Assembly (NCBI GenBank): GCA_937915145.1
Contig: CALDNT010000188.1
Location: 1-51,984, forward strand
DNA from: an uncultured Reyranella sp.
GTDB taxonomy: Bacteria; Pseudomonadota; Alphaproteobacteria; Reyranellales; Reyranellaceae
Direction: 5' to 3'
Length of the DNA: 51,984 nt
Part shown: positions 17,607 through 27,326 of the stretch, in pieces
Layout: every line of letters begins with the position of its first letter
How positions within the stretch are numbered: position 1 is the first letter of the stretch
Position numbers and translations under genes: made by a program
The notes under the pieces: model-generated
Seen by the model: the letters and a program-made list of their open reading frames with translations, nothing else
Told to the model about the DNA's origin: nothing
Database searches by the model: none

Positions 17607-18923
17607 CTATTGCACCCGCTCTCCATGAAGAGCGGTGTCGAGGCCCTCGACTTCCTCGTCGCGCGTGACCCGAAGTCCGACCATGGCATCGACGATCTTA
17701 AGGATCACCCAGGTGGCGACCGCACAGAACGCGCCGATGACCACAACGCCGTAGAGCTGGGTCAGGATCTGGCCGGGATTGCCGTCAACCAGGCCAACCG
17801 GCTGGCCTTTGGCGACATCGTTGATCACCTTGGTCGCGAATACACCAACCAGGATCGAGCCCAGAATGCCTCCGACGCCATGCACGCCGAAGACGTCGAG
17901 TGAATCGTCATAGCCCAGGCGGGTCTTGAGGATGACCGAGGCCCAGTAGCAGACCGTGCCGGCGGCAGCACCGATCAGGAGCGCGGCCCACGGTTCGACA
18001 TAGCCGGCAGCGGGCGTGATGGTGCCGAGACCCGCGATCGCACCGGTCAGGATGCCGAGCACCGAAGGCTTGCCGCGGCTCGTCCATTCGATCGCCATCC
18101 AGGCGAGAGCCGCCGTAGCCGCTGCGATATGTGTATTGAGCATGGCATTACCCGCCAGCTCGCCCGATGCCAGCGCCGAACCGGCGTTGAAGCCGAACCA
18201 GCCGACCCACAGCAGCGAGGTGCCGATCAAGGTGAGCACCAGGTTGTGCGGCGCCATGTTTTCGGTGCCGTAGCCGTGGCGCTTGCCGATCACGATGCAG
18301 CAGACCAGACCTGCGATGCCGGCGTTGAGATGGACCACCAGGCCACCGGCGAAATCGAGCACGCCTGCCGCGCCAAGGAAGCCGCCGCCCCATACCCAGT
18401 GCGCCACCGGCACGTAGACGAACAGAACCCACAGCGCCATGAACCACATCATCGCCGAGAACTTCATGCGCTCGGCGAAAGCCCCGGCGATGATCGCCGG
18501 GGTGATGACCGCGAACGTTGCCTGGTACATCAGGAAGACATTTTCCGGCACCGTCTTGGCGAGCTCATGCACACTGCCCTGCAGCCCCTTCCCGACTGCT
18601 CGCGACAGCGAACCAATGATGCCGTTCAGACCGCCGCCATCGGTGAAAGCCAGCGAGTACCCGACCACGAACCACAGGACCGTTACCAAAGCCGCGACGG
18701 CAAAGGCCTGGACGGCGGTTGCCAGCACGTTCTTCTTGCGCACCATGCCGGCATAGAAAAGCGCCAGGCCGGGGATGTTCATCATCAGCACCAACACGGT
18801 GGCCATCAGCAGCCAAGCGGTATCGCCGGTGTCGATCTGAGGCTTGTCCGCGGCCTCTGCGGTCGTAGCCGCCGCGGCGGCAAGCATCGCCGGCACGCCT
18901 ATGCGTGCAATCGTCTTGAGCAT
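17607..18923 (-). CDS. amtB: Ammonium transporter (second copy)
   Basis: A 438-residue Amt/Rh channel with a cleavable signal-like N-terminus (to about residue 25) and eleven predicted TM helices. Twin pore histidines sit in LVVHLNAGIAG and DVFGVHGVGG; the conserved DFAGG aspartate is also present, as is the Amt signature KFSAMMWFMALW. It conducts ammonium or ammonia across the inner membrane and is shut by unmodified PII docking. Its own PII gene ends 57 bp upstream, so the two are probably co-transcribed. It is clearly related to the copy at 19504 but diverged, for example in the extracellular loop GGGLNGIIGSLSRAVGKGLQ. Confidence 0.95.
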   Translation of the reverse strand: MLKTIARIGVPAMLAAAAATTAEAADKPQIDTGDTAWLLMATVLVLMMNIPGLALFYAGMVRKKNVLATAVQAFAVAALVTVLWFVVGYSLAFTDGGGLNGIIGSLSRAVGKGLQGSVHELAKTVPENVFLMYQATFAVITPAIIAGAFAERMKFSAMMWFMALWVLFVYVPVAHWVWGGGFLGAAGVLDFAGGLVVHLNAGIAGLVCCIVIGKRHGYGTENMAPHNLVLTLIGTSLLWVGWFGFNAGSALASGELAGNAMLNTHIAAATAALAWMAIEWTSRGKPSVLGILTGAIAGLGTITPAAGYVEPWAALLIGAAAGTVCYWASVILKTRLGYDDSLDVFGVHGVGGILGSILVGVFATKVINDVAKGQPVGLVDGNPGQILTQLYGVVVIGAFCAVATWVILKIVDAMVGLRVTRDEEVEGLDTALHGERVQ

Positions 18924-18980
18924 CGCTTCCCCCGTGTCGTCTTCTTGCTTGTTCTTATTTTCGAATGTCTTGTTTCGTAC

Positions 18981-19424
<444 letters not shown>

Positions 19425-19503
19425 TCAGGTTCCCGCCGCGACATGGAAGCGGCGGGAGAGAGGGAACCAGGGGAGACGGGTTCCCGACAGTCGGCAGAGA
19501 GGC

Positions 19504-20814
19504 TTAGTGGACCGTCTCTCCATGGAGGTTGATGTCGAGACCCTCAATTTCCTCTTCGTTGGTCACGCGCAGGCCGATCATCGCATCGACGACCTTGAGG
19601 ATGATGAAGGTACCGATCGCGCACCAGGCGATGACGACGAGCGTGCCCCAGAGCTGGGTCAGAACCTGGCCGGCGTTGCCGTCGATCAGGCCCTTCTTGC
19701 CTTCGCCACCGATCACCTCCACCGCGAAGACGCCAGTCAGGATGGCACCGACGAAACCGCCGATGCCGTGAACACCGAAGGCATCGAGCGAGTCGTCGTA
19801 GCCCATTGCCTTCTTGAGGCTGGTGGCACCCCAGAAGCAGACCAGGCCAGCGACGATGCCAATGGCAAGCGATCCCATCGGATTGACGAACCCGGAGGCC
19901 GGGGTAATGGCGACAAGGCCCGCAACCGCACCCGAGATGATACCGAGTACCGACGGCTTGCCGCGCGTCGCCCACTCCGCGAACATCCAGGCAAGCGCCG
20001 CAGCCGCCGTTGCAAACTGCGTCACGGCCATTGCCATGCCGGCGTTGGCGCTGGCTCCGGCCGCCGAGCCGGCATTGAAGCCGAACCAGCCAACCCACAG
20101 CAGCGAGGCACCGATCACCGAATAGACCAGGTTGTGCGGCGCCATGTTCTCGGTGCCGAAACCCTTGCGCTTGCCGATGACCAGCGCGCAGACCAAACCG
20201 GCGACGCCGGCATTGATGTGGACGACGGTGCCGCCGGCGTAGTCGAGCACACCCCACTCGCCGAGGAAGCCGCCGCCCCACACCCAATGGGCGACCGGCG
20301 CGTAGACGATCAGCGACCACAACGCCATGAACCACATCATCGCCGAGAATTTCATGCGCTCGGCAAAGGCACCGGTGATCAGTGCCGGCGTGATGATGGC
20401 GAAGGTGAGCTGGAAGCACATGAAGACCGTTTCCGGAATGGTCTTGGCAAGATCATGGACGCCGTCGAGCGTCAGCCCCGCCATGAAGATCCGACTGAGG
20501 CCGCCGACGATAGTGCTGCCGGACGTGAAAGCGAGACTGTAGCCGACAATCAACCAGAGGACCGAGATCATGCAGGTGATGGCGAAGCTCTGCATGATGG
20601 TGGCGAGCAGGTTCTTCTTGCGCACCATGCCGCCGTAGAACAACGCAAGACCCGGAATCGTCATCATCAGGACGAGCGCCGTCGAGGTGAGCATCCAGGC
20701 GGTGTCGCCTGTGTCGAGCTTGGGCGCTTCATCTGCCGCCAGTACCAGGGTCGGGAGCAGCAGCGTGCCGGCCGCCCCCAGGCCCGCAATCACCGAATTG
20801 GATTTGAGTCTCAT
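19504..20814 (-). CDS. amtB: Ammonium transporter (first copy)
   Basis: A 436-residue Amt/Rh channel with a signal-like N-terminus ending near TLVLAADEAP and eleven TM helices. Pore histidines are in TVVHINAGVAG and DAFGVHGIGG. The remaining framework (DTGDTAWMLTSTALVLMM, ENMAPHNLVYSVIGASLLWVGWFGFNAGSA) is shared with the other copy. It follows its glnK by 45 bp, downstream of a sigma-54-type promoter, the classical nitrogen-limitation arrangement. A strong terminator lies just after the gene. Confidence 0.96.
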   Translation of the reverse strand: MRLKSNSVIAGLGAAGTLLLPTLVLAADEAPKLDTGDTAWMLTSTALVLMMTIPGLALFYGGMVRKKNLLATIMQSFAITCMISVLWLIVGYSLAFTSGSTIVGGLSRIFMAGLTLDGVHDLAKTIPETVFMCFQLTFAIITPALITGAFAERMKFSAMMWFMALWSLIVYAPVAHWVWGGGFLGEWGVLDYAGGTVVHINAGVAGLVCALVIGKRKGFGTENMAPHNLVYSVIGASLLWVGWFGFNAGSAAGASANAGMAMAVTQFATAAAALAWMFAEWATRGKPSVLGIISGAVAGLVAITPASGFVNPMGSLAIGIVAGLVCFWGATSLKKAMGYDDSLDAFGVHGIGGFVGAILTGVFAVEVIGGEGKKGLIDGNAGQVLTQLWGTLVVIAWCAIGTFIILKVVDAMIGLRVTNEEEIEGLDINLHGETVH

Positions 20815-20859
20815 CGTTCTTCCCTCATGGTCTTGAGTTGGTTGAGTTGGCGCGCGGGA

Positions 20860-21309
<450 letters not shown>

Positions 21310-21354
21310 TCACCCCTGGTGGAATGAAACTTTCAAGTATCGGGGGTGGTCGTG

Positions 21355-22182
21355 GTGCTTAAGAAATTTGCCGTTTTGGGGTTTGCGCTGCTCACAATCT
21401 GTGCGTCGGGTTCGGCTATTGCCCAAGGCACGCCCGATCCGGCGACACCGCCAGCGACCGAGCCGGAGGCATGGAAGGCACCGTTCGGCGGCACCTTCAC
21501 GGCCGGTTTCGGCTTCTTCAACGATTACTCGTATCGCGGCATCTCGCAGACGCAGCTTCAGGTCGCCGCCCAAGCCAGCGTCGGCTACGAGACCGCGGCC
21601 TTCAGTGAAAACGTCCCCTTGAGCGCCTATATCGGCGGCTGGGGCAGCAACGTCTATTTTCCCAACACCGGCACCATCGCTGAAATCGATCTGCTGGCCG
21701 GCTTCAAGCTCAAGACATTGCAGGACAAGCTTACCTTCGACCTGGGCTATATCCGCTACAACTACCTCGGCGCACCCTCCAACCTGTTCTATGATTTCAA
21801 CGAGTTCGGTCTGGTCGCCGGCTACGACTTCGGTGTTGCCCAGCTCAGCGCCGCCCTGCGCTACAGTCCCAACTTCTATGCCAACTCCGGCATCGCCTGG
21901 TACAAATGGGCCCAGCTCACCGTGCCGATGCCATTCATCAAGGTGAACGAGAACGTCGCCTTCAAGGCATATGCCAACATCGGCAATCAGTACATCGAGC
22001 GGTTCGCCAACTACGGCATTCCGGCCGACAATTACTGGGACTGGCAGATCGGCCTGGTGGTTTCGGTCTACGGCTTCGACCTCTCCGCCGCCTATACCGA
22101 CACCAATATCGACATCGCCGGCTGCGCAAACACTCTGAACTGCCAGGGCCGGGTCATCTTCGGCGTCAGCAAGTCGTTCTGA
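21355..22182 (+). CDS. TorF-family putative outer-membrane porin
   Basis: About 275 residues with a Sec signal peptide (KKFAVLGFALLTICASGSAIAQ). The mature part alternates aromatic and polar residues in beta strands, and ends in phenylalanine (GVSKSF), the C-terminal signal for outer-membrane insertion. Blocks such as FTAGFGFFNDYSYRGISQT and YIGGWGSNVYF match a family of proteobacterial 8-strand-sized beta-barrels called TorF or Gcw_chp; no substrate is established. Several GTG codons compete as start (21346, 21352, 21355); the last has the best spacing from GGGGG. It has its own sigma-54 promoter back to back with that of glnK-amtB, suggesting uptake of a nitrogen compound (inference). Confidence 0.8.
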   Translation: MLKKFAVLGFALLTICASGSAIAQGTPDPATPPATEPEAWKAPFGGTFTAGFGFFNDYSYRGISQTQLQVAAQASVGYETAAFSENVPLSAYIGGWGSNVYFPNTGTIAEIDLLAGFKLKTLQDKLTFDLGYIRYNYLGAPSNLFYDFNEFGLVAGYDFGVAQLSAALRYSPNFYANSGIAWYKWAQLTVPMPFIKVNENVAFKAYANIGNQYIERFANYGIPADNYWDWQIGLVVSVYGFDLSAAYTDTNIDIAGCANTLNCQGRVIFGVSKSF

Positions 22183-22256
22183 GCGCCCTCCTGCACCGGC
22201 CATAGAAGGTCGCCGTCCGGCTTGCAGCAGAGCCGGGCGGCTGCCATCTAGGGCGG

Positions 22257-23531
22257 ATGAGTACCGATCGGTTCGATCTCGCGGTCGTGGGTGCCGGCCT
22301 CAACGGCAGCCTGCTGGCCCTTGCCGCCGGCGACGCCGGACTTCGCACGGCCTTGATCGACCGGGTACCCTTGAAATCCCTGACCGAGGCCGGTTTCGAC
22401 GGCCGCACGACGGCCATCGCCTACACAAGCCAGCGCCTGTTCGCGGCGCTGGGCGTCTGGGACGCGGTGGCTGGCGACGCCGAGCCGATCCGCGATATCC
22501 GGATTTCCGACGCCGGCCACGACGGGCGGGCAAGCCCACTCCATCTCCATTTCGACCATCGCGAGGCAGCACCCGATGTCCACGATCCCGCGCCGATGGG
22601 CTGGATCGTCGAGAATCGCTTTTTGCGCGCCGCGTTGCTCCAGCGATTGGCAGATTGCCCCAAGGTTGAGCTGGTGGCGCCCGACGAGGTGATCGAAACG
22701 ATCCGCGAGACCGATGGCGCCGAGCTCACCCTCAAGAGCGGCCGTCGCCTACCGGCGCGGCTGGTGGCATCGGCGGAAGGCCGGTTCGGCTCGATGCGCG
22801 AGGACGCCGGGATCGGCGCACGGTCGTGGTCGTACGGCCAGATCGCGATCGTGCTGGTCGCGCACCATGAACGTCCGCACCGCGGCGTGGCGCAGGAAAA
22901 GTTCCTGCCCGGCGGTCCCTTCGCCATCCTGCCGATGACCGATGAGCCGGCTCGCGACGGGCTGGCGGGCGCCCATCGCTCGTCGATCGTATGGACCGAG
23001 CGCGCCGACATCGCCCGCCGCCTGCTCGAACTCGATGCACCACGCTTTCAGGCCGAGTTCACCCGGCGCTTCGGCGATCATCTCGGCTATGCCGAGCCGG
23101 CCGGCCCGCGCTGGTCGTATCCGCTCGGCCTGATCCACGCCGACCGCTATGTCGACACGCGGCTGGTGCTGGTCGGCGACGCCGCCCACGGCATCCATCC
23201 CATCGCCGGCCAGGGCTACAATCTCGGCGTGCGCGACGTCGCGGCCCTCGTCGAGGTGCTGATCGACAGCAAACGCCTCGGCCTCGATATCGGCGCGGCA
23301 GACACGCTGGAGCGCTACGCACAATGGCGGCGGGCCGACAATTTTGCCATGGTCGCCGCCACCGATCTGCTGAACCGGCTGTTTTCCAACGACAGCAAGC
23401 CGCTGCGTCTGGCGCGTGACCTTGGCCTCGCGGCCGTCAACCGCGTGCCGGCGCTGCGCCGCTTCTTCGTGCGCCACGCCATGGGCCTGGTCGGCGACCT
23501 GCCCAAGCTGGTTCGCGGCGAAAGACCCTAA
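22257..23531 (+). CDS. UbiH/UbiF/VisC-family FAD hydroxylase (ubiquinone biosynthesis)
   Basis: A 424-residue class A flavin monooxygenase. The FAD-binding GAGLNGS motif lies at residues 12-18, and the second FAD motif reads LVGDAAHGIHPIAGQGYNLGVRDV, the hallmark of ubiquinone-ring hydroxylases. FDGRTTAIAYTSQRLFAALGVWD also matches this family. The mid-protein DG motif is AEGRFGSMRE, with Glu in place of the usual Asp. It likely hydroxylates one ring position of the ubiquinone precursor, but UbiH, UbiF, UbiI and UbiL cannot be separated by eye. It stands alone, 66 bp before the CobW gene. Confidence 0.88.
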   Translation: MSTDRFDLAVVGAGLNGSLLALAAGDAGLRTALIDRVPLKSLTEAGFDGRTTAIAYTSQRLFAALGVWDAVAGDAEPIRDIRISDAGHDGRASPLHLHFDHREAAPDVHDPAPMGWIVENRFLRAALLQRLADCPKVELVAPDEVIETIRETDGAELTLKSGRRLPARLVASAEGRFGSMREDAGIGARSWSYGQIAIVLVAHHERPHRGVAQEKFLPGGPFAILPMTDEPARDGLAGAHRSSIVWTERADIARRLLELDAPRFQAEFTRRFGDHLGYAEPAGPRWSYPLGLIHADRYVDTRLVLVGDAAHGIHPIAGQGYNLGVRDVAALVEVLIDSKRLGLDIGAADTLERYAQWRRADNFAMVAATDLLNRLFSNDSKPLRLARDLGLAAVNRVPALRRFFVRHAMGLVGDLPKLVRGERP

Positions 23532-23597
23532 AACGCCGACCCTAGACTCCCGTGGTCGGCGGCCCTATCTCAAGGGCCAATTCGTGAGGACATTTCC

Positions 23598-24563
23598 ATG
23601 GCTCAAGCACAAGTACCGGTGACCGTGCTGACCGGCTATCTCGGCGCCGGAAAGACGACCCTGCTCAACCGCATCCTGAGCGAACAGCACGGCAAGAAAT
23701 ACGCCGTCATCGTGAACGAATTCGGCGAACTGGGCGTCGACAACGACCTCGTGGTCAACGCCGACGAGGAAGTCTTCGAAATGAACAACGGCTGCATCTG
23801 CTGCACGGTGCGCGGCGATCTGATCCGCATCATCGAAGGCCTGATGAAGCGCAAGGACAAGTTCGACGGCATTCTGGTCGAGACCACGGGCCTGGCCGAC
23901 CCCGGCCCGGTGGCGCAGACCTTCTTCACCGACGACGATGTGAAGGCCCGGACCCGGCTCGACGCCATCGTGACGGTGGTCGACGCCAAGCACTTCCTCG
24001 GCCAGCTCGGCCAGGGCTCCGAGGCCGAGGAGCAGGTGGCGTTCGCCGACGTGATCCTGCTCAACAAGACCGATCTCGTGAGCCCGGAAGAGCTCGCGAA
24101 GGTCGAGGGCAAGATCACCGCGATCAACCCCTACGCCCGCATCCACAAGACCCAGAAGAGCCAGATCGAGCTCGCCGCCATCCTCGACAAGGGCGCGTTC
24201 GACCTGAACCGCATCCTCGAGTTCGAGCCCGACTTCCTCGAGCATGGCCACGATCACAACCACGAGGAAGAGGTGAAGAGCCTGTCGATCACCTCGGACC
24301 GTTCGGTCGATCCGGAGAAGTTCCAGAAATGGATGGGGGCGCTGCTGCAGCTGCGCGGCGCCGACATCTTCCGCAGCAAGGGCATCCTTGCCATCGACGG
24401 CGCCCCCCGGCGCTATGTCTATCAGGGCGTTCACATGATGATGGACAGCGACTGGGGCTCGCCCTGGAACGCGAACGACAAGCGCGCCAGCAAGCTGGTC
24501 TTCATCGGCCGCAACCTCGATGGCGACAACCTGAAGCGCGGCTTCGAAGACTGCCTGAAGTAG
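23598..24563 (+). CDS. CobW/COG0523 family G3E GTPase (putative metallochaperone)
   Basis: A 321-residue P-loop GTPase. Walker A is GYLGAGKT (13-20), the metal-binding CxCC is GCICC (65-69), G4 is LNKTDLV, and the switch contains VETTGLADPGP. A histidine-rich loop HGHDHNHEEE links the GTPase to the C-terminal CobW_C domain. Family members load zinc, cobalt or iron into client proteins, or serve nitrile hydratase; the client here is unknown. No Zur site or cobalamin gene is adjacent. The next gene (WD40) begins 4 bp later, so the two are probably translated together. Confidence 0.9.
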   Translation: MAQAQVPVTVLTGYLGAGKTTLLNRILSEQHGKKYAVIVNEFGELGVDNDLVVNADEEVFEMNNGCICCTVRGDLIRIIEGLMKRKDKFDGILVETTGLADPGPVAQTFFTDDDVKARTRLDAIVTVVDAKHFLGQLGQGSEAEEQVAFADVILLNKTDLVSPEELAKVEGKITAINPYARIHKTQKSQIELAAILDKGAFDLNRILEFEPDFLEHGHDHNHEEEVKSLSITSDRSVDPEKFQKWMGALLQLRGADIFRSKGILAIDGAPRRYVYQGVHMMMDSDWGSPWNANDKRASKLVFIGRNLDGDNLKRGFEDCLK

Positions 24564-24567
24564 TGGC

Positions 24568-25611
24568 GTGAAGATCGACCTCTCAAATCCGGCCTGGCGC
24601 CAGACCCTGCCGCCGGCCCGCTCCATCGCGGCCGATGCCCCGGTCGCGGCCACAGCCTTCAGCCGCGACGGCACCTCTGTCGCCTTCGCTCTGGGCGACG
24701 GCTCGGTGCGCATCCTGCCCGCCGACATCGCAGCACCTGCCGCAGGTGCGGCGGACCCGGTGCACGGCGGCGCCGTGCTGGCAGTGGTCGCCGACCCGGC
24801 GGGCGACGGCTTCGTGAGCGGCGGCGACGACGGCCGGCTGCTGCGCCTGGCAGCCGACGGCACCGCGACCGAGTTCTTCCACCAGAAAGGCAAGTGGATC
24901 GACCATCTCGCCGCCCACAAGGCCACCGGCGCGATCGCCGCCTCGGCCGGCAAGAGCGCCTTCGTCGTGAAGGACGGCGAGGTCCGCGAGTTCGGGCCGC
25001 ACCAGAGCACCGTCGCCGACCTCGATTTCAGCAAGGACGGCGGCCGCCTCGCCTGCGCCCATTACGGCGGCGTCACGGTATGGAGCATCGGTCAGGTCAC
25101 CCTGCCGCCGCGCCGCTTCGCCTGGCGCGGCAGCCATGTGGCGCTGCGCTGGAGCACCGACGGCAAGTTCATCGCCACCGGCACCCAGGAGAACGACATC
25201 CACGTCTGGCGCATGGCGCAGGCCACCGACATGCGCATGCAGGGCTATCCCGCCAAGGTGAAGTCGCTGTCGTGGACCGCCGACGCGCGCTTTCTCTACA
25301 CCTCCTCGCAGCCGGTGTTCACCGCCTGGTCGTTCTCCGGCAAGGGGCCGGAGGGCAAGCCGCCGCTGCAGTTCGGCGAGGAGGGCGCCGGCCTCCTGAG
25401 CGTGGTGGCCGCCCACCCGACCGCCGAGTTCGTGGCCGGCGGCTACGACTCAGGCGAGCTGCAGTTGGGCGACATCAAGACCAAACGCTCCGTCGCCCTC
25501 AAGATGGCCGACGGCTCGGCCATCACCTGCCTCGCCTGGTCGCCCGACGGATTTAGGCTCGCCGCCGGCAACGAGCGCGGCGATCTTCTGGTCGTCGACC
25601 TGCGCCGGTAG
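24568..25611 (+). CDS. WD40-repeat protein
   Basis: A 347-residue beta-propeller protein from GTG 24568. Repeated WD40-like units include TAFSRDGTSVAFALGDGSVRIL, VADLDFSKDGGRLACAHYGG, VALRWSTDGKFIATGTQENDIHVW and ITCLAWSPDGFRLAAGNERGDLLVVD, giving probably seven blades. There is no signal peptide or TM helix, so it is cytoplasmic. It starts four bases after the CobW-type GTPase gene. A WD40 protein directly after COG0523 genes suggests a scaffold or client-binding role, but no function is established here. Confidence 0.85.
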   Translation: MKIDLSNPAWRQTLPPARSIAADAPVAATAFSRDGTSVAFALGDGSVRILPADIAAPAAGAADPVHGGAVLAVVADPAGDGFVSGGDDGRLLRLAADGTATEFFHQKGKWIDHLAAHKATGAIAASAGKSAFVVKDGEVREFGPHQSTVADLDFSKDGGRLACAHYGGVTVWSIGQVTLPPRRFAWRGSHVALRWSTDGKFIATGTQENDIHVWRMAQATDMRMQGYPAKVKSLSWTADARFLYTSSQPVFTAWSFSGKGPEGKPPLQFGEEGAGLLSVVAAHPTAEFVAGGYDSGELQLGDIKTKRSVALKMADGSAITCLAWSPDGFRLAAGNERGDLLVVDLRR

Positions 25612-26035
25612 AGGCACGGATCGACGGGCCCAACCTTGCGGAACGGGCCCAAATCGACCGACCGAAATCAGGCTCTTCAACCGCCGAAGAGCCAGCAAAC
25701 AGGGGCTTTTCCCCGCCCCAGCGGACCCACTTGAACGATCGGAATGTTGGGCCCAGATGTGTGCCCGGACGTGTGTCCGAACATGCACGCGACTATCCGT
25801 CCACGATTCGCGGCGTGGCTCTTTTCCCCGTTGGTGCCGGCGCCGCCGGCACGAAGCCCTTTGGGCTGGATGGACTGTGTCTCCCCCTGGGTCAGGACCC
25901 AGGGCGGCTGCACCAAGCGCATAGCGCGAACCCGCGGACGGCCGCGGGCAGGTCTTGCCAGATATGAAAAGAGCCGGCGCAGTCCAAGCGCCAGCTTATC
26001 GGAAATATAGCCAAAACTCTGCTGAACTTGCAAGT
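25612..26035. other. 424-bp gene-free block with seven stem-loops between convergent genes
   Basis: No credible coding frame is seen. Perfect hairpins are at 25671-25693 (GGCTCTTC/GAAGAGCC), 25702-25714 (GGGG/CCCC with TTTT in the region), 25801-25818 (CCACG/CGTGG), 25834-25852 (GTGCCGGC/GCCGGCAC), 25855-25867 (AGCCC/GGGCT), 25885-25904 (CCCTGGGTC/GACCCAGGG) and 25931-25948 (CCCGCGG/CCGCGGG). Some may terminate the WD40 and exporter transcripts; the block could also be a structured RNA or accumulated palindromic repeats. Confidence 0.6.
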
Positions 26036-27295
26036 CTAGCTGCGCGGCACCAGCAGCCGATTCGACAGCAGGCACAGGATCCCCGCCAGGCCCATGGCCG
26101 TGGTCATGGGTGCGATGGTGCCGTCCAGCGCCTGGCCGACCGCGGCGCCGACGGCGGCGCCCAGCCCGAACGTGATCACCCCCATCAGCGAGGAGGCGGT
26201 TCCCGCCATGTGGGGATAGTGCTGCAGTGCCAGCGCCATGGAGTTGGCGCCGATCACGCTGATGGCGGCGATCTGCAGCGCGAAGCACAGCAGGAACGGC
26301 CACAGGCCGATGGCGCCCGATCCGGCCTCGATCCAGCCCATCGCCATCGCCGCGGCGCCGGCGACCGCCGGCAAGATCACGCCGTAGCGCAGGATCCGCC
26401 CGGCGCCGAACACCGGCGCGAACCGGGCGTTGAGCAGGCTGCCCACGGTCATGAACACGATCATGCCGCCGAAGATCAGGCCGAAGTGGCGCGGCGCCAC
26501 GCCGTAGCGCTCGATGAACACGAAGGGCGCGCCCGACAGGAACGAAAACAGCGCGGCGAACTGGAACGCGCCGGTGAGGGCGTAGCCCATGAAGGCACGG
26601 TGCCGGAAAAGCTCGGCGAAACGCTTCAGCACCGACGACAGGACCAGCGGCTGGCGATGCTCCGGCCGCAGCGTCTCGGGCAGGCGCCACCATGCGGCGC
26701 CCAGCGCCACCACGCCGATCGCCGCCAGGACCCAGAAGATCGCCCGCCAGCCCAGGAACCAAAGGATCTGCCCGCCGATCAGCGGTGCCAGCATGGGCGC
26801 GAGCGAGGAGCAGGCGTGCATCAACGACATGGCGCGGGCCGCCTGGTCCTTCTCGGCAAGGTCGCGGACCATGGTGCGCGCCAGCACCACGCCGCCGCAT
26901 GCCGCCAGACCCTGGAGGAAGCGCAGGCCGACCAGCTGGCCGGCTTCGCCCGCGAAGGCGCAGCCGGCGCTGACCACGACATAGACCGCGAGGCCGACCA
27001 GGATCACCGGCCGCCGGCCGAAGCGGTCGCCGGCCGGGCCATAGAAGATCTGGCCGAGCCCGAAGGCGATCATGAAGGCCGACAGGGTGAGCTGGATGTC
27101 GCCGGAGGTCGCTCCCAGATCGGCGGCGATGGTGGGCAGTGCCGGCAGGTACATGTCGATCGACAGCGGCGTGAACGCCGACAGCAGGGCCAGCAGGATC
27201 AGCAGGACCGGCGTCAGGGTCGGGCGGGGCGCGGTTGGAGTTCCGGGCGAATTTGGGGGCGAAGTCGAGGTCATCGTGCCCGCTCTATCAGCCAT
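26036..27295 (-). CDS. MFS multidrug exporter, Bcr/CflA family
   Basis: A 419-residue twelve-TM antiporter. Features of the Bcr/CflA branch are SIDMYLPALPTIAADLG in TM1, GQIFYGPAGDRFGRRPVILVG (motif A) after TM2, and RFLQGLAACGGVVLARTMVRD in TM4. The central loop lies near ETLRPEHRQPL. Members use the proton gradient to expel drugs such as bicyclomycin, sulfonamides or chloramphenicol; the substrate here is unknown. The start may instead be the ATG at 27274, seven codons in. It diverges from the MoeB-like gene at 27327. Confidence 0.9.
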   Translation of the reverse strand: MADRAGTMTSTSPPNSPGTPTAPRPTLTPVLLILLALLSAFTPLSIDMYLPALPTIAADLGATSGDIQLTLSAFMIAFGLGQIFYGPAGDRFGRRPVILVGLAVYVVVSAGCAFAGEAGQLVGLRFLQGLAACGGVVLARTMVRDLAEKDQAARAMSLMHACSSLAPMLAPLIGGQILWFLGWRAIFWVLAAIGVVALGAAWWRLPETLRPEHRQPLVLSSVLKRFAELFRHRAFMGYALTGAFQFAALFSFLSGAPFVFIERYGVAPRHFGLIFGGMIVFMTVGSLLNARFAPVFGAGRILRYGVILPAVAGAAAMAMGWIEAGSGAIGLWPFLLCFALQIAAISVIGANSMALALQHYPHMAGTASSLMGVITFGLGAAVGAAVGQALDGTIAPMTTAMGLAGILCLLSNRLLVPRS

Positions 27296-27326
27296 TGGGC
27301 CGCAGGTCTCATGCTATAAGCAGGCC

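Noticed and set aside
21324-21362. 12-codon ORF (MKLSSIGGGRGA) just before the porin start
   Set aside because: It has a fair Shine-Dalgarno but overlaps the porin GTG codons and is too short to support without comparative data.
25955-27319. 454-codon plus-strand frame over the Bcr/CflA gene
   Set aside because: Antisense to a clear twelve-TM exporter; its text is Arg/Gln/Asp-rich and has no domain.
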